Shown here: one piece after another, positions 10,484 to 21,925 of the stretch
Layout: each line of letters starts with the position of its first letter
Position numbering within the stretch: position 1 is the first letter of the stretch
NCBI GenBank assembly: GCA_031761405.1
Contig: JASEVX010000017.1
Location: 8,109,668 to 8,173,667, forward strand
Direction of reading: 5' to 3'
Length of the DNA: 64,000 nucleotides
Source of the DNA: Serripes groenlandicus
Taxonomy: Eukaryota > Mollusca > Bivalvia > Cardiida > Cardiidae
Program-made: the position numbers and the translations under genes
The notes under the pieces: model-generated
Databases searched by the model: none
What the model saw: the letters and a program-made list of their open reading frames with translations, nothing else
Told to the model about the DNA's origin: nothing

Positions 10484-10811
10484 TAATAGCGCTGTTTTGA
10501 CGGGACGTTTGAACTTTCAAATTTGACAAGGAGAAACATATTAGATTTAGATATTGGATAGTCATCATTTTCCGAGTTACTACTTCACAATTCGAACACT
10601 TTATGTATCCGAATATTGCCGGAAAATCGTATTTGTTTTTATCGGGAATAAATTTACTAATCGGTTCTTTTACGAAAAACACTCTTCATCGACTTACGAA
10701 TTTAGTCGAAAAGTCCCGGTTGTCATTTTCGGGCAACGAAGTTTGCCGAACGCACTCGCGTTTCCATGACATCCACTCAGCATCAACTAGTCTGCATACG
10801 TTGTTTACAAA

Positions 10812-10931
10812 ATGGCCGGAAGATACGCCCAAGACAAAGATCCGGACTGGAATTTAGAATTGCCATCTGGAGGGAGAGTGTATCTTACAAGGCGAAACAA
10901 GCCTAATCCGACGTATATCCGATTGATAAAG
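10812..10931 (+). CDS. Sel1 gene exon 1 (initiator)
   Basis: Forty codons from the ATG to AAG, then donor GTATGA at 10932. The exon ends in phase 0. It encodes a charged, soluble N-terminus beginning MAGRYAQDKDPDWN and containing SGGRVYLTRRNKPNPTY. Exon 2 follows after about 1.2 kb of intron. Confidence 0.75.
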
Positions 10932-13900
10932 GTATGATATAAAAGTGAATTATTTGTTCTAGATATTTGTTACAATCGATGACTTGCATATCTAAGTTGA
11001 TAAATTATTCAGAAGTTCAATAAAGGTTTTGTCAGTTCGGGCAGATCTTATTACTCATGAAAAATGTTAATGATTGCCATTTTTAAAAGTTATAACAACC
11101 CTTGTCACATTTCGTACGGTTTAGAAGGTTAAAGATCTATATATAATCTAAAATCCTACTTTGTCAAGTCATTCGCATTTGGGACACGTGTCCGTAACAG
11201 GTAAAACCTGTTTAGAATCAGTTATTTTCTGCTGGGTATTTAATATCCATTGGTTTTCTACAATCAATAAGTCAATACAGGGTTTGCTGTGTAGTTTATA
11301 ACCCCCCTTTTCCCACTTGCAACAAATCTACAGCAGTCGACTTTGAAAACATCCAGGCAAAGTTGTGAACAATATATACAAATAAAGATATAGCCACATT
11401 GTTTTCGAAAACGTCTGCAATATCTTGTTTCAAGTTTTGTTGTTGACATAGTTACTATACAACTCATACTTTTATCAAACTGGCAGAATATTTATAATCA
11501 AAGACTCAAGGTGATATATTCTTATCACTCTCTGTCTGTCCATCTTAAACCTTTAGCTTCAAATGACATCGGCGACTAAACAACTGGACTAATTTCAATC
11601 AAACTTCACAGAAATACACTGTATTTCTTGTGGGTACCTCTTTCAAAATGGTTCAATGATTCAAATTATATGTAGAACTGTGGTTACTGCCGTACTAGAA
11701 AAGGGCTAAACGACGAAACTTTAAAATAACATTCTTGTGAAAGTGCATCTGATTGCCAGATAATTTAGTAGAAATGTCTTCAGTGACCGTCTACATAATT
11801 TGTTACAGTCATATTGATTGGTTGAAAAACATTAAAACCAGGTGGTATCAAAAAGGGGTAAAAGGAACTTATAGCATAATAATATATCTCTTCCTAAACC
11901 AATGGACCAATATCAAGCAAATTTCGCAAGAATGTTTCTTTGGTGGTCCTCTTTCAAAATCGTTCTCAAACATATGATTCCCTATTACAAATGGCATTTG
12001 CTAATAAGCTGTTTCATACACACTGTCCACATATTGCAGTTTCATTTCAATTCCTGATCAAATTTTCCGCAATATTGCACATACTATACCATCACTCAGG
12101 TTATTGATTTAGGTCCATATTGGCCCTCTTGTTTCAGTAAACTCTAAAAACAATTGATTCCATTTCAGGCAGTGGTATTCATTGCAACTCTGGCATTTGT
12201 ATGCACATCTCGGATATGCATCAGCTCAAGATCAACGATATCTTCATGGTAAAATAACCCATACAGAGACATTCTGACACCTCTGCAGCGGACTACTTTC
12301 GAAAACAGTGTGACAATAGGATAAATTGCTCAGCAATTTCTTTTTATGCCACAATGTTTTCAATAGCTGTTCTTTCATTTGTTTCTAGATGTTTTCAAAG
12401 TCATCTGCTGCTGATTTGTTGCATGTGGGATAGGGTTAATCTGAAAGATCTGCATAAAAACAAAGAATGTCCTGATATCTTTCGTTTTATAATATTGCAA
12501 TAATGAACAAAACATGGGGAAGAAAAGAATAATCTTCACACTCAACAATTTAAATTTGCTTCAAGCAATGTTTTTAAAATATTGTATACTGCATACATGT
12601 AGGAATAAAAAGTATCAGTTACAGAAAAGTTTAGCAGAAGTTTGATTGGCTGGAGTTTTGGTTTCAAAAGCCTTTCCCACATGCTACATCTGCAGCAGAT
12701 GACTTTGAAAACATCTAGACAAAAATATTATAAATGAATGTTTATCGTGAGCAATAAGTTAATTTCTCTTTCTGCCACAATGTTTTAAAGGTCATCTGCC
12801 GCAGAGGTGTCAGAAAATAGAAAGCATCTGTATGTGGGAAAGAGTTTAATTAGAACCCAAACTATGGGACAATTACATGATAGATTTGATGAGATTTTAA
12901 AATTAAATGAATCAGATAAGATGACTTACTCACAGTACACAGTCACATATATAATTAATATTTACGGTCATATAAAAACAAGAACATTATGTACCTCAAC
13001 ATTGAAGAGAGAAGAATGTCATGGAACTGTAAACATGCAGTCAGATCTGAAGCTTCATTGGTCAAACATGAACTTTGAAGTCTTGATGGGTTATTTTCAT
13101 ATAAGGTAGCGTATTTCTAAATGTTTAGCTCACCTGAGCACGAAGAGCTCAAGGTGAGCTATTGTGATCGCCTTTTATCCGCCATTTGTTGTAGGTCGTG
13201 CTTCGTCAACAATTTATTTAAACATCTCCCTTTAAACCACTGGGTCCATTGTATCCAAACTTCAGAGCAATTTTCCTTTGGTAGTCCTCTTTAAAATACG
13301 TTCTACAAATTAACAACCTTGGTCGCTGCGTAATCAGAAAGGGAGAAAATGCAAAAACTTTAAAAATCTGATACTTTGAAAAAATATGGCCGCCAAGGGG
13401 CGGTTCTTGTTTTCCTTATATGTATATATAGTGAAAATTGTTCAAACGTACTGGCCTGATTTGAAATGTTCCTTGGGTAACCCTCTATCAAGAATGTTAA
13501 GATTATTCGATCTGTTGAAAAACATGGCAGCCAGAGGGCGTAGCTTGTTTTCCTCATATGTATATATATTGAAAACTTAAAAAAAGTTCTTATCCAAAAG
13601 AAATGGCCCGATTTGAATAATAACTTTTTCACAAATGTTCCTTAGGTGACCTTTTACAAAGATTGTTAAAATTATTCCGATTTGTGGAAATCATGTATAT
13701 ATTGTGAAAACTTAAACATATTCTTGTACAAACATATATGCCTGTTTTTTAAATAATTTGACACAAATGTGTACCCTCTACTAAGATTTTAGAAATCATT
13801 ATGATTCTTTGATAAATATGACCACAAGGGGACGTTGCTTGTTTTCCTTGTATGCATATCGTGAGAACATTGAAACGTGTGATTTCTATCAAATCAGGTG

Positions 13901-16900
13901 ATTTGAAATTTTGCAGCAGATGACTATTGAAAACAAAAGGAGAAATTGACATAATATTTTCAACTCTATCCAATAATTAAACTTTAATTGATAGAGATTC
14001 TCAAGTCGTTTGCTGCAAAGTTTATGTATGTGAGAACGGGATAATATTTAGAAAACTCTGCACATAAGACTGAATTACTTCCATTGGTTGGTGCCTGTAC
14101 TGTACCTGTTTGTAATTGTTATTGTAATAATTTGCTCTTTGATGCAAAACGAGATGAAGCCACGTGTAACAAATTGGAGTATAGTTTCATTTCCAGACAG
14201 TAAATATGCAGGTGATCCTAAGCATATGCACAGTTTCACCACAGTCTTCACTGTTGACTTGCATGTAGTATGTAATCTGACAAAAATGTGAGTTGTAGTG
14301 CCATGTGTGTTATTCCAGTATCCCTTTTGGTGATCAAGTTGGAGAGATGATGCAATATGACCCGAATTCACCAAATGTGGCTCGTATAACTATTATATAT
14401 TAAGATTTACAAAATACTTTTGAAATATTTTGTTGTACATTAGTTGTTTCAGACTGACAAGTATGAAGTATCCTGTTATACGGAATTCATACAGTTTAAT
14501 AAAGGGAATTAATCAATACAGTGCTAAACACTTATAAAATAAACAAAATGTACCTTTAATTGTTGGGATTATTGTACCTAAGATTTAATATGGGTATGTT
14601 TTTCGGAGCTTTCACAAAGTTATACATATGATCAAGGCTCAGTAAATGTTCGTTAATTAACTTTTCCAACATGCACACACGTTTCAATGTATTTACAGTG
14701 TAGCAAACCACTTTTGGTAAACAGGACTTTAGGAGAAATTACTCATAATGAGCATTTCTTGCCATTTGAAATAAAGATTTTAACTGAAATAATAAATTAT
14801 GCTTTGCCAAGACGTTTTTTTAAGTCATCTGCTGCTGATTGTTATATATGTTACACACAACTGATTTATCTGCTTCAGTATCAGATGAAAAGAGATCTTG
14901 TTACATCTCTGTTCTGGAATAACTTTCATTGGAGTTAAAACCCCAAGTTTGGTTTACATTTTAAGTTTTTGTAACAATATACCTTTTTAACTCTTCCAAA
15001 CGTAGGCGAACATTGAAGTATGTGGTGAGACTATGCATATGCACATGCTCAGCAGTGTTTTCAACATTTATATATGCAATATCTCAGTTTTCCTCCGAAT
15101 GCAGCTCATATATATTTTGATATAAAGAGTCCTATAGATCTAAAGAAGGCAAGACACATCATAGCTCTAAAAATGGGGGTAGTTTCAATGTTCTAATATC
15201 ATTATTTGACACTCAAACTCTATGTTGTGGGAACCCAAAAAAATCATCCCAGTAACCCATAAAAACGTAGGGTTTTCTTGAGTAGTTGAGATATATTGTT
15301 GGGAAAATACCAGTTTACTCCCCCTTATCTACAGCTCTGATCAAAATCCATATGACATTGTCAAGTGTTCTATGCAGAAAATGATTATTTTGAAAATCAA
15401 AGGTGTGATCGCTATAGCAGGAATTTGCTATACAAAGTAGGTCTTTAGCACAGGTTTGACTGTATTGTTGATTATGACACATCAGAGCTCTAGATAAGGG
15501 CATATTTTCCGTGTTCTTATAACCTTATTTAACACTCAAATCCTAGCTATGTTGCGGATTCTCAAAATAATCATCTCAGCTAGACAATTTTTTTGAGAAC
15601 CCATAACATAGCATTTGGTTGAGTAGTAAGAGATATATTGTGGAGGAAAAAGACCAGTTTATTCCCTCTTATCTAGAGCTCTAATCACAATCCATTTAAC
15701 ATGTTATATGCTATGTGTTGTAGGTAAAGGAGTAGAACAGCACCAGGGAAAAGCTATGGAATGGTTTAGGTATATATTTCTTTATTTGAACCACATCATG
15801 CCATTTGCGATCCTATTGTTTCTTATTTATAGAATGACATAAATAATGGTGGATATGCATCAAACACATGGAGTTACACTTCTATCATTTGTTCAGAATT
15901 TACACCTGGGCCACATTACATTCAAGCAGACATTTAAGGATCTGGCGAGACTGCACATTTGCAAGACTTGCCTTAGGCTTCACAATTTGCTTGTGCAAGA
16001 AGACCCTTAATGGCCTCAATCAATTATATGTTTGCTAGTTCTGACAATCCTTTATCAGTAGAGTTTTTGTATTAGCCCATTATCTATAAAAGTGGTCATA
16101 TCGGACAAAAACGGACCTTCTTGTGCAGTTTGATGTTAGTAAATGTTAATCTCAATACTGAAGGTTGGTTTTCGTCTGACGTGGATTTATGTTATATTTA
16201 ATTTCTTTTGCCAGAATGTTTTCATTTCTATACAATTATCATACTTTTATAAACATAGATTTGTCAAATTTGTGCCAAGATATTTTCGTTAGCTGTATAT
16301 TTGTTGTAGCTGGGAAACGGTTAAATACAAGCTTCTTCAAAGGGGACAAAAGTAATGCCTATCAGGGTTTGGCCAATCGTACATTTTGCTTCAAACACCT
16401 AAATCCTTATGCCAGTTTCAACACAATTTACAGGAATGTGCCTTTGGTGATCATTTTTCAAAATTTTTAAACAACTTAAATTCTGTGTCGAACATTGGTT
16501 GCTAAGGTATCAGAAAGGTGGGTGTCAACACTTTCCTTTCTCACAGGAATTGAACTATGAGCTGAAATACAAAGTATCTGCAAATGAAGCTGTAGTTGCC
16601 TTTTCGCATCGTTTCCAAAGTTAATCCCTTAAATTAAAAGTTATTCCTTCATATGTAAACAATTTACATTTCAGGAAAGCGGCTGCTCAAGGACATGCCC
16701 ATGCTTCCTATAATCTGGCTATTGGACATTTAAAAGGAATGAAAACAGATGGTAAAGCCGGGTGAGTACAGATAACTCGATAATTAAGTTTAAACTGGTA
16801 TTTTTCCATCAATTTGGTTTCTTTCATCAAGTTGATAAAATGTATGAAGTTTGAACAACATCCGTGAACGTGCGTGCCACACACCCTATATGGGAGTGCA

Positions 16901-19900
16901 AATGCTTACAGAGAATGGCTATTAAAATCACTTATATAAAAAGAAATTCTTTCATGTGTACACAATTTACATTCCAGGAATCAAGGACATGCTTCCGATA
17001 ACGTGATAACAGACGTTAAAGCAGGGTGAGTAGAGAGGACTGGATAATGGAGAGTGAACTGGTCTTTTCCCCACAATATGTCTCTTATTTCTTAACCAAA
17101 CCCTATGCTGTAGGTACTCAACATAATCATCTCACTGAGACGATTGTTTTGAGTACCCACAACATAGGGTTTACGGGGCATAAATGATTTGGGGACATGT
17201 ATACTTTTCATATCTGGAGTTCTGTGAGTACATTACCATTTAGTACATGTTTTACATCGGTAATCTCTGAACATTTTCCATAAGGAATCGTCTCTTTTGA
17301 GTACACACAACAAAGGGTTTTAGGGTCATATAAGGATTTGGGGATGTGATGTACTCTTCTTATCGAGAGATCTAGGAGAATATGACATTTTTATACATGT
17401 TTTACATGGGCAAACTCTGTTATCAATGAACACTTTTCATTAGGACTTAAATTGACAAGACTCATACATGTAAGGAGGTTGTAACCTTTTAATGAAAACC
17501 TTGCCCACGCACAACAAGTCTGGATCAGACGACTTAAAATACATCTTGTCAAAACTATGGAATACCTTTACAAATGAAAGTAAATTATTGAAGAGAGTTG
17601 AAAAACATTTGGGCTAAAGGAGAAATTGCTCATTATCATCAATTTCTGCTTTCTTCACAATTTTTTCAAAAGTATGCAGATGCATCATCAATTCAAAATT
17701 TATCTGCAAGTTGGGAAGGGTTAAAAATAAAATGCATATCTTCTACTTTTTTTATTTGGAAAGTCATGTATTTCAAATCATCATGCACAAAGACTACTAC
17801 TCATATTAAGTCATTTCCTTTCGTCAAATTTGACTCCAAGTTCCTTTCTTTGCTTTGAATGGGGTTTTTATTTGGATAAATCTAAATTTAGCCAAAAAGA
17901 TATTGAGTATATACATAGCATAAATTCGTATATAAGAAGAAGGGATGGGAACGAGTATCAAAATGAGTACTTGGGTACACGTATACTCTTCCGATAGAGT
18001 ACTCGGGAACTCGCAAGAAATGTGTTCACTTGTTCATCAACAAGTATTGTCTCTGTAAATATTCTGGCCATCGTACACTCACTTTGAATTGTCTTTTATA
18101 AGTTCCGACGTGCGTTTGTGTTGGTATCCTTATTTAGTACTTGATATTAGAGAAAAACGAGTTGTTTTACTTAAAAAACAAAACAAATATTTGAACAAAT
18201 ACACCCAAAAATTGTATCTTCTACTTTTTTTATTTGGAAAGTCATGTATTTCAAATCATCATGCATAAAGACTACTACTCATATTAAGTCATTTCCTTTC
18301 GTCAAATTTGACTCCAAGTTCCTTTCTTTGCTTTGAATGGGGTTTTTATTTGGATAAATCTAAATTTAGCCAAAAAGATATTGAGTATATACATAGCATA
18401 AATTCGTATATAAGAAGAAGGGATGGGAACGAGTATCAAAATGAGTACTTGGGTACACGTATACTCTTCCGATAGAGTACTCGGGAACTCGCAAGAAATG
18501 TGTTCACTTGTTCATCAACAAGTATTGTCTCTGTAAATATTCTGGCCATCGTACACTCACTTTGAATTGTCTTTTATAAGTTCCGACGTGCGTTTGTGTT
18601 GGTATCCTTATTTAGTACTTGATATTAGAGAAAAACGAGTTGTTTTACTTAAAAAACAAAACAAATATTTGAACAAATACACCCAAAAATTGTATTCGAG
18701 TAAACATCCAAACGTTTGGTGAAACCTTTCAGACGCTTTTAAAGGCGTAAAAATAAAGCAAAGCAAACAGTTAAATGCAAACGAATAGCAATGATAAACA
18801 ATAGTACGATTAATAAGAGAATATTAATATCATCTATGAAAAAAAGAAATATAAATCAACAATTAGAAGTGGTTTGTACTTTTAGTTTTTTGAAATAACC
18901 GTTGTCCGTAATATTTACATAACTAAACATATACAAGATCAAGGACTGCGTTCGTAAAAAAGGGAAATTTAGATCTCACAATTTCCTTATAATTAATGCG
19001 TCCCCATTTCACTCGAATATATCAGAATGATGAAAGATAGTTCTAACGATTTGACGAACAAGTACTTATCCAATAATTGTAAAGTGTATTTCTTACAACT
19101 ATCCAATTAAAACACGATGACAACTGAAAACACAATTATGACAAAGGAATTTTAATTCATTTACTTTTAATAGATAAAAAACAGGAAAATGGTGAAATTA
19201 TAACAGAGTACTCGGATACCTATTTTGATAACCGGTACTCGGACGCCCGATAGAGTACTCTGGTACCCGGGTACCCTTTCGAATCCCTAAATTAAGAAGT
19301 GAAACACAAACTGATTTTAGCCAAAAATGCAGTTATCATGATGTCCTCCAAATTGTTAACATAAACAGAAAAAGAATTCAAATTTGTATCAGTGAATATA
19401 AATACATAAGACTTCGAGGAAATAGGAGAAAGCATTTCAGCCAAATGGATAAATATGTTCACAGGTGTGCTACGGCCAATCGTAAATATTAGCTTCAAAC
19501 ACCTAAATCCGTATGCCAATTTCAACACAATTCACAGAAATAATCCTTTTGTGACCATTGCTTCAAAATTCTTTAACAACTTAAATTCTCTGTAGAATTT
19601 TGATTGCTTCAGTATCAGAAAGGGTTATGTCAAAACTCTCCTTTCTCACAGGAATTGAACTATGTGCTGAAAGACCAGGAAGTTTGTAATCTATATATAT
19701 ATTCAACAAAGTATCTTCAAATGAAGCTGTAGTTTCCTTTTCTACAAAGTTTCCAGAATAAACTTAAATATAAAGAAATTCCTTCCTGTGTACTCAACTT
19801 ACATTTCAGGAAAGCTGCCGATCAAGGACATGCCAATGCTTCCTATAATATGGCTATTGGACATGTAAAAGGAAAGAAAACAGATCTTAAACCAGGGTGA

Positions 19901-20798
19901 GTATAGAGACCTAGATAATTGAGAGTAAACTGGGCTTTTACCGTCTATATTTCTATTTTTACTTAACCAAACCCTTGTCGCATTCAGGCAATTCTTTTAA
20001 TTACCCACAACATAGGGTTTGAGGGTCATATAAGGATTTGGGGATGAGATATAAACAGAAAAGAACCCCAAATATATATATCAGTGAATTCATGTAGGAC
20101 TTGGAGAAATAGAAGAAACATTGCAGGCAAATAGAGAAAGTGCTCCTTCATTTCACATGCTACAGATGTTTGAAAAGTATTTTGTATTAGTGCAAAACTT
20201 GACCATTTTCAGTGTAGGTTCAGCCTGTTAAACTTCTACCATTTACATGTACATATTAACCCGTTCCCTCATACAGATGCATTTTGAAACCTTGGCAGCA
20301 GACGAATGAACAATTTCTCATGATGTCACATTATTTTCAACTTCATTCAATTACATGTGAGCCGTCCCGCGAGAAAACTAATGTTGTGGACGCTGCATAA
20401 AGCGTCGATCCGGATCAGCCCAAGCATGCCGCGCAGGCTAACACGTACGGAAGATTTTCGCTTCCTGTGTTTTTTTTTTTCGGGAATCATTACTCTATAC
20501 CTCTTTCCCCCTGAGATGGACTGCGCAGGCTATTCTGCGTCGGTACATAACGCAGAGGCCATAACGTAGGTTTTCTTACGGAACGGCTCATATATTATAC
20601 TTTGATTTACCGGGATTTTTTCAACTTTTTGCCAACATTTTTTCAGCTGCAGCTTTGTTGTATGTGGGGAAAAGGGTAAAAACATACTCTTTGCTCATTT
20701 TCAGGGAAGCCCATACTTTGATTCGTGATGCTGCATCCAAAGGAGTTAAACAAGCCCATAACGTGTTGAACATTGTTTGTACTAGAGGAGGCTGTTAA
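10812..20798 (+). CDS. Sel1-repeat protein gene, five core exons plus two exon duplicates
   Basis: A host gene assembled by eye from phase-compatible exons at 10812-10931, 12173-12248, 15724-15769, 16675-16761 and 20705-20798. The exons total 423 nt and encode 140 residues. The ATG (caaaATGG) is the first in frame. Residues 1-40 are an uncharacterised N-terminal part with no signal peptide or membrane segment. From about residue 49 to the end there are Sel1-like repeats: GKGVEQHQGKAMEWF, then a KAAAQGHAHASYNLAIGHLK stretch, and a last repeat with AASKGVKQAHNVL. The protein ends in CTRGGC. Sel1 repeats form alpha-solenoids that act as protein-binding adaptors; the partner here is unknown. Two additional phase-matched exons (16978-17025 and 19810-19896) could be used alternatively or together, giving up to 185 residues. 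The KLHL-like gene fragment downstream is convergent. Confidence 0.8.
11510..12000. repeat. Interspersed repeat in intron 1 (cttcacagaaat... family)
   Basis: Diverged units carry 'ggactaatttcaatcaaact' with 'ctctttcaaaatggttcaa' and, from about 11800, a second version with 'aagcaaatttcgcaagaat' and 'cctctttcaaaatcgttc'. This is the same repeat type as in 13126-13900, 21290-21925 and 46180-47180. Confidence 0.45.
12173..12248 (+). CDS. Sel1 gene exon 2
   Basis: Starts after 'tttcaggcag': a NAG-type double acceptor, of which the second AG at 12171-12172 gives the phase-0 start needed by exon 1. It encodes WYSLQLWHLYAHLGYASAQ plus DQRYLH and ends one base into a Gly codon before donor GTAAAA at 12249. 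The LG-x-ASAQ phrase opens the first Sel1 repeat. The upstream AG would shift the frame by four bases. Confidence 0.7.
12255..12440. mobile_element. CTGCTGCAGA-family MITE, copy 3
   Basis: Left part 'cctctgcagcggactac', middle 'acaatgttttcaatagc', right end 'tcatctgctgctgatttgtt' followed by 'gcatgtgggatagggtta'. Confidence 0.6.
12668..12846. mobile_element. CTGCTGCAGA-family MITE, copy 4
   Basis: Left end 'cctttcccacatgctac' with 'ctgcagcagatgactttgaa', right end 'gtcatctgccgcagaggtgt' and 'gtatgtgggaaagagttt'. Both ends are well preserved. The ORF starting inside it at 12807 is judged spurious. Confidence 0.6.
13126..13900 (+). mobile_element. TTAGCTCACCTGAGC-headed interspersed element
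   Basis: The head at 13126-13160 is a hairpin: 'agctcacctgagcac' pairs with the following 'gctcaaggtgagct'. It is followed by the common 'attgtgatcgcc' phrase. Behind it come two or three diverged 100-150 bp units containing 'gttgaaaaacatggc', 'gccaaggggcgg' or 'gccagagggcg', and 'tgtttccttatatgtatat'-like text. The same head occurs at 21295 (+) and about 38705-38740 (inverted). The transposon class is unknown to me. Confidence 0.55.
13905..14045. mobile_element. CTGCTGCAGA-family MITE, copy 5 (partial)
   Basis: Contains 'gcagcagatgactattgaaa' and the 3' end 'gtcgtttgctgcaaag' followed by 'tatgtgagaacggga'. The left end is missing. Confidence 0.5.
14300..14893. other. Intron 2 sequence; no clear gene
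   Basis: A short open stretch (about 14314-14393) after a 'tattccag' acceptor-like site was considered as an exon and not called (see the rejected list). The rest is AT-rich with a partial CTGCTGCAGA MITE end near 14825-14840. Confidence 0.3.
15205..15625. repeat. AACCCTATGTTGTGGG foldback elements (two, degenerate)
   Basis: Each is a short hairpin whose stem is 'ctatgttgtggg-actcaaaa' against 'tttgagaacccataacatag'. The first is at about 15222-15276 and the second at about 15542-15618. Related copies occur at 17098-17173, 19967-20015, 40741-40816, 42181-42258 and 62386-62463. Confidence 0.6.
15724..15769 (+). CDS. Sel1 gene exon 3
   Basis: A 46-bp exon between acceptor 'ttgtag' and donor GTATAT. 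It completes a Gly codon and encodes KGVEQHQGKAMEWF plus the first two bases of an Arg codon. This is the signature G-x-G-V-x-x-x-x-x-K-A-x-x-W of a Sel1 repeat. The exon also exists in the diverged copies at 40938-40983 (intact borders) and 62587-62632 (donor lost). Confidence 0.8.
16675..16761 (+). CDS. Sel1 gene exon 4a
   Basis: An 87-bp exon after 'catttcag' and before GTGAGT. It begins and ends two bases into a codon, so it can be skipped or repeated without changing frame. It encodes the helical KAAAQGHAHASYNLAIGHLK stretch and GMKTDGKA of a Sel1 repeat. Two further versions lie downstream. Confidence 0.8.
16978..17025 (+). CDS. Sel1 gene exon 4b (shortened duplicate)
   Basis: A 48-bp relative of exon 4a, with 'attccag' acceptor and GTGAGT donor kept. 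It has lost 39 bp internally (13 codons) but preserves the same phase at both borders and no stop in the spliced frame (NQGHASDNVITDVKA). It may be a functional mini-exon or a decaying one whose losses happened to be in frame. Confidence 0.45.
17098..17173. repeat. Foldback MITE, best-preserved hairpin
   Basis: The arm 'aaccctatgctgtaggtact' is matched in reverse by 'agtacccacaacatagggtt' around a centre containing 'ctcactgag'. It forms a near-perfect hairpin of about 33-bp arms. An equivalent hairpin sits at the same place in copy 2 (42181-42258), so the insertion predates the duplication. Confidence 0.7.
17737..18692 (+). repeat. 478-bp direct tandem duplication, nearly identical
   Basis: Units 17737-18214 and 18215-18692 are the same length and read identically by eye apart from one base (gcacaaag versus gcataaag near 17788/18266). 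They contain intron sequence plus the first 275 bp of the hAT-like element. The second Sel1 block (42.7-43.3 kb) has only one copy, so the duplication is recent. Confidence 0.9.
18418..19289. mobile_element. hAT-like non-autonomous element, copy 1
   Basis: Left end 'agggatgggaacgagtat' and right end 'gggtaccctttcgaatccct' form imperfect inverted repeats. Subterminal regions are full of 'gagtactcggg'-type motifs. Flanks 'ataagaag' and 'ttaagaag' look like an 8-bp target duplication with one mismatch, which fits the hAT superfamily. The interior is non-coding. A truncated extra 5' end lies at 17940-18214 because of the tandem duplication. Confidence 0.6.
19810..19896 (+). CDS. Sel1 gene exon 4c (duplicate of 4a)
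   Basis: An 87-bp exon with 'catttcag' acceptor and GTGAGT donor, the same phases as exon 4a and no stop. It encodes KAADQGHANASYNMAIGHVK and GKKTDLKP, differing from 4a at about eight residues. It can substitute for 4a (mutually exclusive choice) or be included after it, adding 29 residues and one more partial Sel1 repeat. Confidence 0.7.
20358..20590. mobile_element. TGAGCCGT-ended MITE inserted in an older MITE
   Basis: Ends 'tgagccgtcccgcgagaaaa' and 'ttttcttacggaacggctca' are inverted repeats. The interior has 'ggatcagcccaagcatgc' and 'tgcgcaggct', a combination I recall as a very common bivalve DNA-transposon remnant. It splits a CTGCTGCAGA-family MITE whose halves lie at about 20263-20357 and 20591-20690. 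Confidence 0.65.
20705..20798 (+). CDS. Sel1 gene exon 5 (terminal)
   Basis: Starts after 'catttttcag'-type acceptor at 20703-20704. It completes a Gly codon, encodes EAHTLIRDAASKGVKQAHNV then LNIVCTRGGC, and ends in TAA at 20796-20798. The helical AASKG-x-x-x-A pattern is the last Sel1 repeat half. The terminal C-T-R-G-G-C is unusual but present in a clean frame. Confidence 0.8.
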
Positions 20799-21227
20799 AC
20801 ATGTATAAACTGTGCAGGGCTCTTGATGTTCTCATATTATAGACATTTTTGTTCATAATTATCTTCCGGTTTTTTCGTTAATAGGTAGCACCTATAGATA
20901 TATTATAACAAACAGTGTAATGAAAAATATTTTAGGGAATCTTTTATCTTTTAATGAAATTAAAGATATTAACGTCAATGAAGATTTCTTTTTTGCAACT
21001 ATTGTACGCTTTGAGACCCCTCTTAAAATGAATATTTTGATCATGATCATGTATAATATTGTTAACGATCTTTAAACAATTCTGCTGTTTGGTCTGATTT
21101 TCCGTTAATTTCTACAGCTGTGTTGATTAAAGACTAAAGCAGTAAACCTAATTTGAAGTCAAGATTCTTAGAATCACTTACGATATTAATCTGGAATTTT
21201 GCTTTACTAGATTAATTTAATTTTTAA

Positions 21228-21249
21228 AATAAAGTTTGAGCAAAATAAA
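21228..21249 (+). terminator. Poly(A) signals of the Sel1 gene
   Basis: Two AATAAA hexamers at 21228-21233 and 21244-21249, about 430 bp after the stop codon. They suit a 3' UTR end, but earlier cleavage sites are possible. Confidence 0.5.
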
Positions 21250-21289
21250 GCAGTATAATTTGTGATATCTAATTCCATGTATACTCTTT

Positions 21290-21925
21290 ATTAGTTCACC
21301 TAAGCATGAAGTGCGAGGTGACCTTTTGTGATCTCTCACCGTCCGTCGTCGTCGTCTGTCTGTACGTCTATTAACAATTCCTACAAATGACTTCTCCTAC
21401 TAACCAATGGACTGATTTCAAAATAACTTCCCAGGAATGTGGTGGTCCTCTTTTAAAGTTGTTCAAAGAATTTAATTCCAAGTAGAACTTTGGGCCCGAT
21501 TTGAAAATTATTTTGCACAATTGTTCCTTGGGGCACCTTCTACTAAGTATGTTCAAATATTTCCGATCCGTTAAAAATTATTGCTGCCAGGGGGCGGAGC
21601 TTTTTTTCCTTATATGTGCATAGTGAAAACTTTAAAAAACTTCTTTTCGAAAATCAATGACCTGATTTAAAACTAATTTGGCACAAACAATCCTTCGGTG
21701 ACCCTCTACCAAGATTGTTGGAATTATTCCGATCCTTTGAAAAGACATGGCTGTCAGGGGCGGGGCTTGTTTTCCTGTATGTATTTACAGTGAAAACTTC
21801 AAAAATCTTCTTGTTTTTCATATTCTTGTCTATAAAACCGAAAGGCATAGAGCTTCGATATTTAGTGTGTAGCAATGTCTAGTAGTCCTCTACTAAGATT
21901 GTTCAAACAATGCCCCTTGGGTCAA
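21290..21925 (+). mobile_element. TTAGCTCACCTGAGC-type element, second copy
   Basis: The head 'agttcacctaagcatgaag' is followed by 'cgaggtgaccttttgtgatc', and then a 'ccgtccgtcgtcgtcgtctg' run. Two to three units with 'gttaaaaattattgctgcca' and 'ggggcggggcttgttttcct' follow. It is diverged from the copy at 13126. Confidence 0.55.

Larger units (their letters stand above)
14893..20850 (+). repeat. Segmental duplication block, copy 1 (Sel1 3' half)
   Basis: The block begins at 'catctctgttctggaata' and carries exons 3-5 with their introns. It is repeated, diverged, at 40483-45250 and, truncated, at 62174-63790. The shared landmarks are exon 3, the foldback MITEs, the hAT-like element and exon 5 text. 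Confidence 0.75.

Noticed and set aside
12807..13109. 100-codon ORF on the + strand
   Set aside because: It starts inside a MITE end, shows no domain and lies in intron 2 of the Sel1 gene without splice borders.
14314..14393. Possible alternative exon of the Sel1 gene after a 'tattccag' site
   Set aside because: The protein-like frame (IPFGDQVGEMMQYDPNS) does not match the one-base phase left by exon 2; in the right phase it stops quickly.
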